The notes beneath the pieces are model-generated. The model searched no databases. It was not told where the DNA came from and worked only from the letters and a program-made list of their open reading frames with translations. A stretch of DNA of 41,308 nucleotides from NCBI RefSeq assembly GCF_018986435.1, contig NZ_JAHMIN010000001.1, positions 343,142 to 384,449 of the forward strand. The letters run 5' to 3'. Position numbers and translations under genes: made by a program. The DNA is from Hahella sp. HN01. Lineage in GTDB: Bacteria; Pseudomonadota; Gammaproteobacteria; Pseudomonadales; Oleiphilaceae. Position 1 is the stretch's first letter, and the number at the start of each line of letters is the position of its first letter. Positions 18,319 through 27,593 of the stretch are shown piece after piece.

Positions 18319-19365
18319 ATGATAGCCCGAAATCCGGTTGCAGTAGAAGTCTGCGACGCGAAACTTGACGCCCAATCCGCCCCCTCACTCTCCTGGAGCC
18401 AGCAAATCGTCGACATGATCAAGTCGCCGCAGGAACTGCTGTCGCTTTTGGAGTTGCCGCACGCGCTATTGCAGGACGCGCTTCCCGGGCATGCGCAGTT
18501 TCCGGTGCGGGCGACTCGCGATTACGTGCGCCGCATGAAGAAAGGCGACCCGAACGACCCTCTATTACTTCAGGTGCTGCCACTGCATCTGGAGCAGCAG
18601 GAAATGGCCGGCTATAGCGCCGACCCGCTGAGCGAAGCGGATTACACCGCCTCCAAAGGCATCTTGCAGAAGTATCACGGCCGCGCCCTGCTCATTACCA
18701 CCAGCGCCTGCGCCATCCACTGCCGTTACTGCTTCCGACGCCATTTCCCCTACAGCGAACATCGCCAAAGCCGCGCGCAATGGAAGGAAGCCCTGGCGAC
18801 CTTGCCGGGCGACGACAGCGTCAGTGAAATCATTCTCAGCGGCGGTGATCCGCTCATGCTGAATAACTCAGTTCTTGATGAGTTACTCACTCTCATCGCA
18901 GAGCTGCCGCAGATCAGCAAGGTAAGGCTCCATACGCGTCTGCCAATCATGCTGCCTGATCGCATTGATCAAGGACTACTGGACCTGTTTTCGGACCGTC
19001 CATTCAAAACCATCATGGTTATCCACGCTAACCACAGCGCAGAGCTGGATGGCTCCGTGGAACAAGCTTTGGCGCGACTGCGCCCGGCAGTCCATATGTT
19101 GCTGAACCAAACCGTTCTGCTTAAGGGCGTTAATGACGACGCCCCCACCCTGGCCGCTCTTAGCGAGAGATTATTTGAATGCGGCGTTACGCCCTATTAC
19201 CTGCATCAGCTCGATAAAGTTCAGGGCGCCGCTCATTTTGACTGTGGCGACGAACGTCTTTCTTCTTTAATGCAAGCGTTAAGAGCCAAACTACCCGGTT
19301 ACCTGGTTCCGCGCCTGGTCAGAGAAATCCCCGGAGCCCCCTCCAAAACGCCCATCTTCGCCTGA
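18319..19365 (+). CDS. epmB: EF-P lysine 2,3-aminomutase EpmB
   Basis: EpmB (YjeK) is a radical SAM, PLP-dependent enzyme converting (S)-alpha-lysine to (R)-beta-lysine, the substrate of EpmA. The 348-residue protein has the radical SAM cluster C131, C135, C138 in CAIHCRYCFRRHFPY, the glycine-rich ILSGGDPLML, and the C-terminal YYLHQLDKVQGAAHF stretch of the family. Length matches E. coli EpmB (342) and is shorter than catabolic lysine 2,3-aminomutases. It is divergent from efp; 268 bases separate it from the next gene. Confidence 0.97.
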   Translation: MIARNPVAVEVCDAKLDAQSAPSLSWSQQIVDMIKSPQELLSLLELPHALLQDALPGHAQFPVRATRDYVRRMKKGDPNDPLLLQVLPLHLEQQEMAGYSADPLSEADYTASKGILQKYHGRALLITTSACAIHCRYCFRRHFPYSEHRQSRAQWKEALATLPGDDSVSEIILSGGDPLMLNNSVLDELLTLIAELPQISKVRLHTRLPIMLPDRIDQGLLDLFSDRPFKTIMVIHANHSAELDGSVEQALARLRPAVHMLLNQTVLLKGVNDDAPTLAALSERLFECGVTPYYLHQLDKVQGAAHFDCGDERLSSLMQALRAKLPGYLVPRLVREIPGAPSKTPIFA

Positions 19366-19470
19366 TTAAGGACAAAGGCGCGGCGCAAAAAAGTTTTGAC
19401 AGGGATGACTGGTTATGTAACTTTTTGTCGCTTTGTGTTACACCCATGTTAATCGTAAAAGTTTGCAAAA

Positions 19471-19502
19471 GAAGGGATTTTGGAGGCCCCTCCACTCCCT
19501 TT
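19471..19502. repeat. Imperfect hairpin in the epmB to PilZ-like gene gap
   Basis: The 268-base gap 19366-19633 holds an imperfect inverted repeat: an outer arm near 19471-19477 pairs with 19496-19502 and an inner GGAGG/CCTCC pairs at 19482-19486 with 19489-19493. There is no T tract. A TTGACA lies near 19396-19401, but no good -10 is found at the right spacing. The gap is AT-rich and probably contains the promoter of the downstream gene, which I cannot place. Confidence 0.3.
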
Positions 19503-19633
19503 GAAGAATCTTTGCTATTCTAAAAGCAAGAATTTTCATTTATTTTGAAAAAACGCGCGTATCCCGCTGGATTCATTGAGTTATCGGCAGGCATGCGTTC
19601 AGGTCACCACGAAAACTATAATGGTTGTCATGC

Positions 19634-21436
19634 ATGGACGGTCAAAGTACTGCGCCGAAAATAACTGTTCCTGAGCTCAAGCTCACCTCGCTGTCCTTCT
19701 GCGAACCTAACGTTAAGCAGTTGGAGCATTGGGTGAGCCAGCTGCCCATCGCCAACATTGGTGAAACCGCCAAACGGCTATACCATGCGATTATTGAACT
19801 CAACCAACTGATTACCGCACCCGCTAACCGCTACCAGTTAATGGAAGTCATCCGTGGACCTATCTATTACGTCTGCACGGAATTATCAAAACACTTTCTT
19901 AACCACTCAATAGTTCTGCCCGAAAAACAGCGCAAAATCGCCAACCTCGCCCAGGCCCTGCAACTACATCTAGCTAATGGCTATAAGCTGGTGATTCACG
20001 ATCAGCTCAGCGCCTCCATGTCGGACCGCGCCAAAAAGTCTCTGGCGACTGCCTGCCATCGCGCCATCAGTGACCTTTCCCGTTGCGTATTACGCGCCTG
20101 CCAGCTGTATTGCCAAAGCCCAACCAATGTCTGGCTGGAAATTCATCAGCTTTATAAGTTTGCGCACACCTTTAAGTTCGCCAACGCCAAAGTGCGTGAC
20201 GAGCAGTCAAAGTTATTTGAAGAAACCACGCTGGAGCATATCTACAAGCGTGTGCTGCTGCTTGGCTGCTGCAAGCCCAATCAGATGCGCCAAAATGATA
20301 TCGCCGCCGCTTTCGAGGCCTTCGAATCCTGGGCGCAATTTACGGATGTTCTGGACGACGCGGAGACAACCGCACTGTTTATCGTCAATCCCGGCGCAGA
20401 TGCGGCGCCTCACTATCGCAGCTTGCAAAGCGCAGCGCCCAGCCTGGACTCTTTCGGTTTCGACACCGCCCGTCTGGTGGACAGACTGACGGACTACATC
20501 GCCTATGTGAACACGCACAAGAAGGCGCCGGAAGGCGTATTGGACATGCCGGTGCGGATGACCGACAACGTATTGTCATCGCTAAGTCAGGCGTTGGGCA
20601 TTCTGACAAAACGCACCTTTAAACGTATGTCCAGCACCGGCCGCGTATTCCTGAGCGTCGGACTCTCCGCCACGCACTTTTTCTGCGCCAACGGCGTCGA
20701 GTTCAATACCCTGCTGATGTCGAAAAATGACGATGACAATGACGTCAACTATTTCATGCAGCGCGCGCGTAAAACCGATGTCTGGAATTCCTCTTTCGAC
20801 GCGGGTCCCACTCGTGACGATCGCGGCCGCGCCGCTGAAATGTCGCCGATAAATTATCCCGGCATCAATCGCATTAAACAGACGGAAACCAAATCCAACT
20901 ACATGCAGCATATCGTACCCCTGGTGAACACCAGTCCAGGCGGCTACTGCATTCAATGGGTGGGCGACGTGCCCGGCAATGTCCAGGCTGGAGAGTTGCT
21001 TGGCGTGCGGGAAGATGAGTCTCACCCCTGGAGCATTTCCGTCATCCGCTGGATTCGCCAGATTAAACAACATGGCACCCAGTTCGGCGTCGAGTTGCTG
21101 GCGCCCAGCGCCAAGCCTTGCGGCGTACAGCTCACGCAGAAAACCGGCGAAGGCAGCGAGTTTTTGCGCGGGCTGCTGTTGCCGGAACTTCCCTCCATCG
21201 GACAACCTGCGACGCTCATCACTCCTCGCCTGCCGTTCCAGGTGGGTCACAAAGTCATCATCAACAAACAGGGACGCGAAACCAAAGTGCAGCTTTGTCG
21301 TCGGGTGTCCGCTACCGGCAGTTTCAGTCAGTTTGAGATTAAGTTTTTAAATCAATCGCTTAATCAAGCCCAGGAAGAAGTGAAAACTACGGGCGCAAGC
21401 GAAGATGATTTTGATTCACTATGGCCGTCCTTATAG
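19634..21436 (+). CDS. Conserved protein with candidate C-terminal PilZ-like domain, upstream of fimX
   Basis: The product is about 600 residues, cytoplasmic by lack of signal or membrane segments, and largely alpha-helical over residues 1-390. From about residue 415 to 530 it reads like a PilZ fold: VNTSPGGYCIQW (N432-x-S-x-x-G resembles the [D/N]xSxxG c-di-GMP motif), then VIRWIRQIKQHGTQFGVELL, a typical PilZ end strand. An RxxxR motif is not obvious, so c-di-GMP binding is uncertain. It sits immediately before fimX, as PA4958 does in P. aeruginosa (from memory). The frame opens at TTG 19625; ATG 19634 is preferred although neither has a good ribosome-binding site. A role with FimX in c-di-GMP-controlled surface motility is inferred. 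Confidence 0.65.
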   Translation: MDGQSTAPKITVPELKLTSLSFCEPNVKQLEHWVSQLPIANIGETAKRLYHAIIELNQLITAPANRYQLMEVIRGPIYYVCTELSKHFLNHSIVLPEKQRKIANLAQALQLHLANGYKLVIHDQLSASMSDRAKKSLATACHRAISDLSRCVLRACQLYCQSPTNVWLEIHQLYKFAHTFKFANAKVRDEQSKLFEETTLEHIYKRVLLLGCCKPNQMRQNDIAAAFEAFESWAQFTDVLDDAETTALFIVNPGADAAPHYRSLQSAAPSLDSFGFDTARLVDRLTDYIAYVNTHKKAPEGVLDMPVRMTDNVLSSLSQALGILTKRTFKRMSSTGRVFLSVGLSATHFFCANGVEFNTLLMSKNDDDNDVNYFMQRARKTDVWNSSFDAGPTRDDRGRAAEMSPINYPGINRIKQTETKSNYMQHIVPLVNTSPGGYCIQWVGDVPGNVQAGELLGVREDESHPWSISVIRWIRQIKQHGTQFGVELLAPSAKPCGVQLTQKTGEGSEFLRGLLLPELPSIGQPATLITPRLPFQVGHKVIINKQGRETKVQLCRRVSATGSFSQFEIKFLNQSLNQAQEEVKTTGASEDDFDSLWPSL

Positions 21437-21467
21437 GAACGAACGTCAAATTACTTAACATATTTCC

Positions 21468-21496
21468 TTGTCGCATAATAAAGAGCGACCTAGAAT
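21468..21496 (+). promoter_or_regulatory. Candidate sigma-70 promoter of fimX
   Basis: TTGTCG (21468-21473) and TAGAAT (21491-21496) are separated by 17 bases, a good match to the sigma-70 pattern (4/6 and 5/6). The spacer carries a short inverted repeat GTCGC...GCGAC (21470-21474 with 21485-21489). It lies about 108 bases before the fimX ATG. A perfect palindrome AGAGCGCTCT follows at 21534-21543 in the presumed leader. Confidence 0.4.
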
Positions 21497-21603
21497 AACT
21501 TACATATATAAAACTTTGTAAAATCTGGGCTGTAGAGCGCTCTTGAGGTGCGTTCGGCGCCAAGGTTTACGCCAATTGACTGGAGTTTGATCAATTCACG
21601 TTC

Positions 21604-23700
21604 ATGCAAAAAAAAAATCCAACGGTACATTTGCTGATCCTGGACGCCTCGCAAAATGATGCCGAAAAAGTAGTCAGCCTACTTCGGAATGCAGGGAGAG
21701 CCACGCGCGCTCACCGAGTCACCAGTCTGGAGGATTTGGAAGAGTCGCTAAACTCTCAGGTGTGGGATCTGTTCATCGCCAAAGAAGTCGACGGGGAAGT
21801 CACCTATAAGCACTGCCTCGAACAAATCAAAAGACTGGAAAAAGACCTTCCTTTTATCCTTCTGACACAGACCTTCGATGAGGACTCAGCCCTGGAAGGA
21901 CTGAAGCTGGGCGCACGCGAAGTGCTGCCGGTGGATGCACTTCCGCGAATGGTGTTTTCCGTCAAGCGCGAGCTGAGCGACCTGGAAGAACGTCGTCGTC
22001 GCCGCAACATCGAAGTGCATCTGCGGGAAGCGGAAAAACGCTGCAACCTGTTGCTCGAAAGCTCCATGGACGCCATCGCCTACATCAACGAAGGCATGCA
22101 CGTTTTCGCTAACAAAGCTTACCTGGAGCTGTTCGGTTACGAAGACATCGACGAATTGATGTGTATTCCCGTCATGGACGTTCTGTCCAGCGGCAGCCAG
22201 GAACCTTTCAAAGATTTCCTCAAAGCGTTCAATGACGCCCAGCAAAATCAGCAACATAAAGAGCTGACCTGCACCATTCGCAAGAGCGACGACTCCGAAG
22301 TAGAGGTCGTCCTCAGCTGCTCTCAGGCGACGTATGACGGCGAAGCCTGTACTCAGATTATCGTGCGCCCGGAAGTCGATCCTGAACTGGAAGAGAAGCT
22401 GCGTAAGTTCAGCAGCGAAGACTTGCTGACCGGTCTCTACAATAAGGTGCACTTCATGGAGCACCTGGAAGGAGCGATCGACAAAGCGCTCAACAATGAT
22501 CTGCAAGGCAGCCTGCTGTATCTGGAGCTGGACGACTTCTCCGTCGCCCGTAACGAATACGGCATCCCAGGCTCAGACAGCATCCTTGGCGATTTCGCCA
22601 ACATGTTGAAGTCCATTTGCCCTGACAACTACTCCCTGGCCCGTCTTGGCGATGACACCTTCGCTATATTGGCGTCCCAGGTCGACGATAAGGGCTCTGA
22701 GCAACTGGCGGAAAATATTCGCAAGCAGACGGAAGAACATTTATTCGAAGTTGGCGACCGCACCGCGCAGGTCACTGTCAGCATAGGCATCGCCCGCATC
22801 AACGAAAATGCGCCGAAAGCAGAAGAGCTGATGAGCCGCGCTCACAAAGCCTGTTCACATGTTCACAATCTGGAAGGCAAGAAGAAAGGCAATGGCGTTT
22901 ACTTATATAACGCCGTGGACTTCGACGCAGCGCAGCCTCTGGATGAAGACATGGTCGCCGTGCTGCAGCGCAGCCTGGACAACGGCCGCTTCCGCCTGTT
23001 GTTCCAACCGATCATTGGTTTACGCGGCGAAGGCGAAGAGCATTACGAAGCCTTCCTGCGCATGTTGAACGACAAGGACGAGGAAATCAGCCCATCTGAG
23101 TTTTTGCCCATCGACAGCAACGCCGAACTTGCGATCAAACTGGATCGCTGGGTGATCCTGCAGAACATCAAGAGCCTCAGCGCGCATCGCGCCAAAGGAC
23201 ACGACACCAAGCTGTTCTTGAACATCACTCCCTACACGGTGCTGGATAAAACCTTCGTACAGTGGCTGGGCCTGGCGTTGAAGGCAGCCAAACTGCCCGG
23301 CGGCGCCTTGATATTCCAGATCGCCGAAGAGAACGCTATCGAGTATCTGAAACAGGCCAAAGAGTTCGCTGCGGGCATTAAACGCTTAGGCGGCAAGATT
23401 TCCATTGGACGTTTCGGTTGCGCCTTGAACCCATTCAACACCATCAAACACGTTGAATGCGATTACATCAAGATGGATGGCTCATTCACCGAAGAGATTC
23501 AGAAAGACGAGCGCTCCAGAGAGAAGCTAAAGGAAATGATCACTCAGCTACAGGAGTTGAAGAAACTAACGGTAGTGCCTTTCGTGGAAAACGCTTCCGT
23601 ACTGTCCACACTGTGGCAGGCGGGCGTCAACTACATTCAGGGCTACTATCTGCAGGAGCCCTCACCGGAAATGAATTACGACTTCAGCGAGGGCGAGTAG
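21604..23700 (+). CDS. fimX: c-di-GMP effector FimX (degenerate REC-PAS-GGDEF-EAL)
   Basis: FimX in P. aeruginosa localises to a cell pole and promotes type IV pilus assembly after binding c-di-GMP through a catalytically dead EAL domain. This 698-residue homologue has a receiver-like domain (about 8-125), a PAS domain (about 145-260), a GGDEF-like domain (265-435) and an EAL-like domain (445-690). The GGDEF motif is replaced by GDDTF at 349-353 and the EAL motif by EAF at 482-484. The loop equivalent to catalytic DDFG reads GRFG at 602-605. Neither cyclase nor phosphodiesterase activity is expected. Nine consecutive A residues follow the ATGC (21608-21616). A strong terminator follows the gene. 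Confidence 0.9.
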   Translation: MQKKNPTVHLLILDASQNDAEKVVSLLRNAGRATRAHRVTSLEDLEESLNSQVWDLFIAKEVDGEVTYKHCLEQIKRLEKDLPFILLTQTFDEDSALEGLKLGAREVLPVDALPRMVFSVKRELSDLEERRRRRNIEVHLREAEKRCNLLLESSMDAIAYINEGMHVFANKAYLELFGYEDIDELMCIPVMDVLSSGSQEPFKDFLKAFNDAQQNQQHKELTCTIRKSDDSEVEVVLSCSQATYDGEACTQIIVRPEVDPELEEKLRKFSSEDLLTGLYNKVHFMEHLEGAIDKALNNDLQGSLLYLELDDFSVARNEYGIPGSDSILGDFANMLKSICPDNYSLARLGDDTFAILASQVDDKGSEQLAENIRKQTEEHLFEVGDRTAQVTVSIGIARINENAPKAEELMSRAHKACSHVHNLEGKKKGNGVYLYNAVDFDAAQPLDEDMVAVLQRSLDNGRFRLLFQPIIGLRGEGEEHYEAFLRMLNDKDEEISPSEFLPIDSNAELAIKLDRWVILQNIKSLSAHRAKGHDTKLFLNITPYTVLDKTFVQWLGLALKAAKLPGGALIFQIAEENAIEYLKQAKEFAAGIKRLGGKISIGRFGCALNPFNTIKHVECDYIKMDGSFTEEIQKDERSREKLKEMITQLQELKKLTVVPFVENASVLSTLWQAGVNYIQGYYLQEPSPEMNYDFSEGE

Positions 23701-23740
23701 CCTCGCAGACGTCGACATTCGTTCCTTTTGCTGTGTTCAC

Positions 23741-23769
23741 GGCGGGCCTGAGGCCCGCCTTTTTTGTTT
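23741..23769 (+). terminator. Intrinsic terminator of fimX
   Basis: A GC-rich stem GGCGGGC/GCCCGCC (23741-23747 with 23753-23759) with a five-base loop is followed by TTTTTTGTTTT on the plus strand. It begins about 40 bases after the fimX stop. Confidence 0.88.
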
Positions 23770-23780
23770 TGGATGACCCA

Positions 23781-23809
23781 TCCTGAATAGAGTTGGCGCC
23801 TATTCAGGA
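23781..23809 (-). terminator. Perfect inverted repeat after serB
   Basis: A perfect ten-pair inverted repeat (23781-23790 with 23800-23809) encloses nine bases, 17 bases beyond the serB stop on the minus strand. No T tract follows, so a role as serB terminator or 3' end stabiliser is plausible but unproven. Confidence 0.45.
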
Positions 23810-23826
23810 CTAGACAGGAGAGCAGC

Positions 23827-25053
23827 TTACTCGCCGCCCACCAACAAAGCAGTGTCGCTTTCCCGCAGCCCCAGCAAGTAGAGAATGCTGTCGAGCCCCA
23901 GATTGGAAATCGCGTGCTTGGCGGATTCTTTCACCAGAGGTTTAGCGCGGAAGGCGATACCCAGTCCAGCCACGCTCAGCATCGGCAGATCGTTGGCGCC
24001 GTCGCCCACTGCAATCACCTGCTCCAGACGCAAGCCTTCTTTTTCCGCAATCTCCCGCAACAGCTCCGCTTTGCGCGCACCGTCAACAATCCTGCCGGTC
24101 ACTTCACCCGTGACTGCGCCGTCTTTAATATCCAGCTCGTTGGCGTACACATAGTCTATGCCCAACTTGGCCTGGAGTCCCTTCGCAAAATAAGTGAAGC
24201 CGCCCGAGAGAATCGCAGTCTTGTAACCCAGCATACGCAGATGGGAAATCAGCTTTTCCGCGCCTTCCGTCATCACCAGTCGCGCCTGCACTCTTTCCAG
24301 AACGCTCTCAGAGAGACCTTTCAATAGCCCCACTCGCTTGCGGAAGCTTTGCGAGAAATCCAGTTCGCCGCGCATGGCCATTTCAGTGATTTCAGAGACC
24401 TGCTCGCCAACACCCGCTTCTTTGGCCAGCTCATCGATGACTTCCGCTTCGATCAGCGTGGAGTCCATATCAAATACCACCAGACGACGATTGCGGCGAT
24501 AGATATCGTCTTTCTGAAACGCGATATCCAGGTTCAGGTCATTCGACACATGCAGGAATTCCGCTTTTAACGCATCCAGATTCTGCGGCGTCCCGCGCAC
24601 GGCGAACTCGATACAGGCCTGGGCGTTTGTGCGGTCTTCGTAGAGTGACAGACGGCTCGACAAGCGGCTGATGTTGTCGATATTCAGATGATGGTCAGCC
24701 GTAATGCCGGACACCCGTGCAATCTGCTCTGCGGTGATCTCGCGCGCCAACAGCGTAACAATATAGCGCTCTTTGCCCTTGCCTTTCGCCCACTCGGAGT
24801 ATTCCTGCTCTGATACCGGCTTGAACTGCACCTGCAAGTTCAAGGCGTGAATGCAAAACAGCAGCTCCTTCAAAACATTCGCGGATTCCTCGCTGTCAGG
24901 AATCTGCACCAATATGCCCCAGGTTAGATAATCGTGTATAACAGCCTGACCGATATCCAAAATAATCAGCCCGTGCTCAGCCATGATCCGGGTGATCGAG
25001 GAAGTCAGTCCTGGTTTGTCATATCCAGAGACATTAATCAGTAGTATTTCGCT
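23827..25053 (-). CDS. serB: Phosphoserine phosphatase SerB with N-terminal ACT-like domains
   Basis: SerB dephosphorylates phosphoserine in the last step of serine synthesis. The N-terminal half (about 1-170) resembles tandem ACT regulatory domains (ILLINVSGYDKPGLTSSITR). The HAD phosphatase half has the nucleophile motif DMDSTLIEAEVIDELA (catalytic D195 and D197), ILSGGFTYF, and VGDGANDLPML. The open frame reaches a GTG at 25068, but the in-frame GTG at 25051-25053 has AGGTGGA eight bases upstream and gives the usual MSEILLINVSG start, so it is preferred (408 residues). It lies 85 bases downstream of parC on the same strand. Confidence 0.95.
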   Translation of the reverse strand, partial: SEILLINVSGYDKPGLTSSITRIMAEHGLIILDIGQAVIHDYLTWGILVQIPDSEESANVLKELLFCIHALNLQVQFKPVSEQEYSEWAKGKGKERYIVTLLAREITAEQIARVSGITADHHLNIDNISRLSSRLSLYEDRTNAQACIEFAVRGTPQNLDALKAEFLHVSNDLNLDIAFQKDDIYRRNRRLVVFDMDSTLIEAEVIDELAKEAGVGEQVSEITEMAMRGELDFSQSFRKRVGLLKGLSESVLERVQARLVMTEGAEKLISHLRMLGYKTAILSGGFTYFAKGLQAKLGIDYVYANELDIKDGAVTGEVTGRIVDGARKAELLREIAEKEGLRLEQVIAVGDGANDLPMLSVAGLGIAFRAKPLVKESAKHAISNLGLDSILYLLGLRESDTALLVGGE

Positions 25054-25138
25054 CACGGCGTCTTCCACCTCAATCTAACTGCTTAGCTATGAATAATTGC
25101 GGACATCGCGCGCCCGGACGAACGCGCACAGATGTGAT

Positions 25139-27418
25139 TTACTCGCCTTCCGGGGATACCGGTTCGGCGCTTTCATCAACGATGATTTCCACTCGGTCGA
25201 CGCGTTGCAGGCCACGGGGCAGCTTGTGCCCACGGCGACCGCGCTCACCCAGATAATGGCTCAAGTCATCGAAAGTCAGTTTGAGGAAACGTTTACCCGC
25301 GTGCAGCACCAAGGTGTCTTTCTCACCCACCACCGCCAGATTGCTCATGACTTCTTCACGAGCTTGCGCACGAGCGCTGGGGATGCCGATGATCTTGTTG
25401 CCCTTGCCTTTGGCCAGCTCTGGAAGTTCGCTCACGGGAAACACCAGCATTCGCCCTTCATTACTGATCGCCACCAAGTGAGGGTTGTTTTGCCGCTCCA
25501 ACAGAATCGGCGGCGATACGCACGCGCCTTTCGGCAAGGAAATCAAGGCTTTGCCAGCACGGTTTTTCGATTGCAAATCTTCCAGTTTGGCCACAAAGCC
25601 ATAACCCGCGTCTGACGCCAGCACCACCTTCATGGAGTCCGGCCCCATCAGCACATGGGTAAAGCCCGCGCCGGAAGGCGGATTGACTCGCCCGGTAAGC
25701 GGCTCGCCCTGGCCCCTGGCGGAAGGCAATGAATGCGCCGCCACGCAATAGGAACGTCCAGTATCGTCAAGGAAGATGGCATTCTGGTGACTGCGCCCCT
25801 TGGCCGCGGCGAGGAACTTGTCGCCCGCTTTGTAACTGAGGCCTTCGGCGTCGATATCATGACCTTTGGCGGCCCGCACCCAGCCCTTCTCTGACAACAC
25901 CACAGTCACTGGCTCAGAGGCGATCAAGTCAGTTTCACTGAACGCCTGCGCTTCTTTACGCTCAACAATGGGAGAGCGGCGCTCGTCGCCAAACGTCTCC
26001 ATATCCTGCTTCAGTTCGGTCTTAACCAGCTTACGCAGTTTTGCTTCAGAACCCAGGATGTCTTCGAGTTTCTTACGCTCTTTTTCCAGCTCATCCTGCT
26101 CCGCCCTGATTTTCATTTCTTCCAGGCGGGCCAGTTGCCGTAATTTGGTGTCCAGAACGTACTCGGCCTGCACATCGCTCAAGCCAAAACGCTCCATCAG
26201 GACGGGTTTGGGCTTGTCTTCACTGCGGATAATCGCGATGACTTCATCAATATTCAGGAACGCAACCAACAAGCCTTCCAAAATATGCAGGCGCGCCATT
26301 ACCTTCTGTAAGCGATGCTCCAGTCTGCGTCTGACCGTCTGCGTCCGGAACGTCAGCCATTCCTGCAGCAGCACGCGCAGGTCTTTCACCGCAGGACGTC
26401 CATCCAGGCCCACTACGTTGAGGTTGACCCGATAGTTCTTTTCCAGATCTGTGGTGGCGAACAAGTGCGCCATCAGAGGCTCTGCGTCAATGCGATTGGA
26501 GCGAGGAATAATGACCAGTCGAGTCGGATTCTCATGATCGGACTCATCCCGCAGATCCGCCACCATGGGCAGTTTTTTGGCCTGCATTTGCTGGGCGATC
26601 TGCTCCATGATGCGGGCGCCGGACACTTGGTGCGGAAGCTCAGTGACAACGATGTCCTGACCTTCTTTGGTGTATTTCGCACGCATTTTGACGGAACCGC
26701 GTCCCGTCTCGTAAATCTGACGCAGATCGCTGCGAGAGGTGACAATTTCACCGCCGGACGGGAAGTCCGGTCCTTCTATATATTCACACAGGTCTTCCAC
26801 CGTGGCTTTCGGGTGATCCAGCATGTGAATACAGGCTTGCGTCACTTCCCTCAGATTATGGGGAGGAATGTCCGTCGCCATGCCGACAGCGATGCCTGTG
26901 GTGCCGTTTAGCAGAAGATTGGGCAAACGCGCAGGCAGTAAAGCCGGCTCATCCAGGCTGCCGTCAAAGTTGGGAACCCAGTCCACCGTGCCCAGACCGA
27001 TTTCGCTTAACAACACTTCCGCGTACTTCGCCAGACGAGCTTCGGTGTAACGCATGGCGGCGAATGATTTGGGGTCATCCGCAGAACCCCAGTTGCCCTG
27101 TCCATCAATCAATGGATAACGATAGGAAAAAGGCTGCGCCATCAACACCATGGCTTCATAACAGGCGGAGTCGCCATGAGGATGGAATTTACCCAACACA
27201 TCCCCGACGGTACGGGCGGATTTTTTGTGCTTGGAGGCGGCGCTCAGGCCAAGTTCGGACATGGCGTAAACAATGCGCCGTTGCACCGGCTTCAGGCCAT
27301 CGCCGATATGGGGAAGCGCCCGATCCAGAATGACGTACATGGAATAATCAAGGTAGGCTTTTTCCGTATATTCCTTTAGCGGACGACGCTCAATCCCCTC
27401 TTCAAACATCATGCTCAT
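25139..27418 (-). CDS. parC: DNA topoisomerase IV subunit A ParC
   Basis: ParC is the DNA-breaking subunit of topoisomerase IV, which decatenates daughter chromosomes. The 759-residue protein (E. coli 752) has the catalytic tyrosine as Y124 in [10 protein letters not shown]. Its quinolone-resistance region reads [11 protein letters not shown], with S84 and E88 equivalent to E. coli S80 and E84, the drug-sensitive residues. The C-terminal half carries the degenerate beta-pinwheel repeats. ParC rather than GyrA is supported by the length, the absence of a GyrA box and the N-terminal sequence. parE is not in the window. The ribosome-binding site is weak (TAAGAATCT before ATG). Confidence 0.97.
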   Translation of the reverse strand: MSMMFEEGIERRPLKEYTEKAYLDYSMYVILDRALPHIGDGLKPVQRRIVYAMSELGLSAASKHKKSARTVGDVLGKFHPHGDSACYEAMVLMAQPFSYRYPLIDGQGNWGSADDPKSFAAMRYTEARLAKYAEVLLSEIGLGTVDWVPNFDGSLDEPALLPARLPNLLLNGTTGIAVGMATDIPPHNLREVTQACIHMLDHPKATVEDLCEYIEGPDFPSGGEIVTSRSDLRQIYETGRGSVKMRAKYTKEGQDIVVTELPHQVSGARIMEQIAQQMQAKKLPMVADLRDESDHENPTRLVIIPRSNRIDAEPLMAHLFATTDLEKNYRVNLNVVGLDGRPAVKDLRVLLQEWLTFRTQTVRRRLEHRLQKVMARLHILEGLLVAFLNIDEVIAIIRSEDKPKPVLMERFGLSDVQAEYVLDTKLRQLARLEEMKIRAEQDELEKERKKLEDILGSEAKLRKLVKTELKQDMETFGDERRSPIVERKEAQAFSETDLIASEPVTVVLSEKGWVRAAKGHDIDAEGLSYKAGDKFLAAAKGRSHQNAIFLDDTGRSYCVAAHSLPSARGQGEPLTGRVNPPSGAGFTHVLMGPDSMKVVLASDAGYGFVAKLEDLQSKNRAGKALISLPKGACVSPPILLERQNNPHLVAISNEGRMLVFPVSELPELAKGKGNKIIGIPSARAQAREEVMSNLAVVGEKDTLVLHAGKRFLKLTFDDLSHYLGERGRRGHKLPRGLQRVDRVEIIVDESAEPVSPEGE

Positions 27419-27580
27419 AGATTCTTAAATGCTCGCTCAGCTCGTCATTCGAATTTGTCAAAACCCGTACTCTACGCAAGGTCTGGCCCAAGATAAAGTC
27501 AAATTCGCATTGCTACGTAGCGGCTTGTACGCATTTTGAGCAAGGTCTGCAATCACTAAGATCGCCTCACTCCATTTAAC

Positions 27581-27588
27581 AAAGGAGG
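27581..27588 (+). promoter_or_regulatory. Strong ribosome-binding site selecting a TTG start
   Basis: AAAGGAGG lies five bases before TTG 27594, an almost full match to the anti-Shine-Dalgarno sequence. It is the main evidence that the following small frame is a real gene and that TTG is its start. Confidence 0.75.
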
Positions 27589-27593
27589 CTAAC

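Noticed and set aside
27144-27182. Possible quinolone resistance change in ParC
   Set aside because: S84 and E88, equivalent to E. coli S80 and E84, are the wild-type residues.
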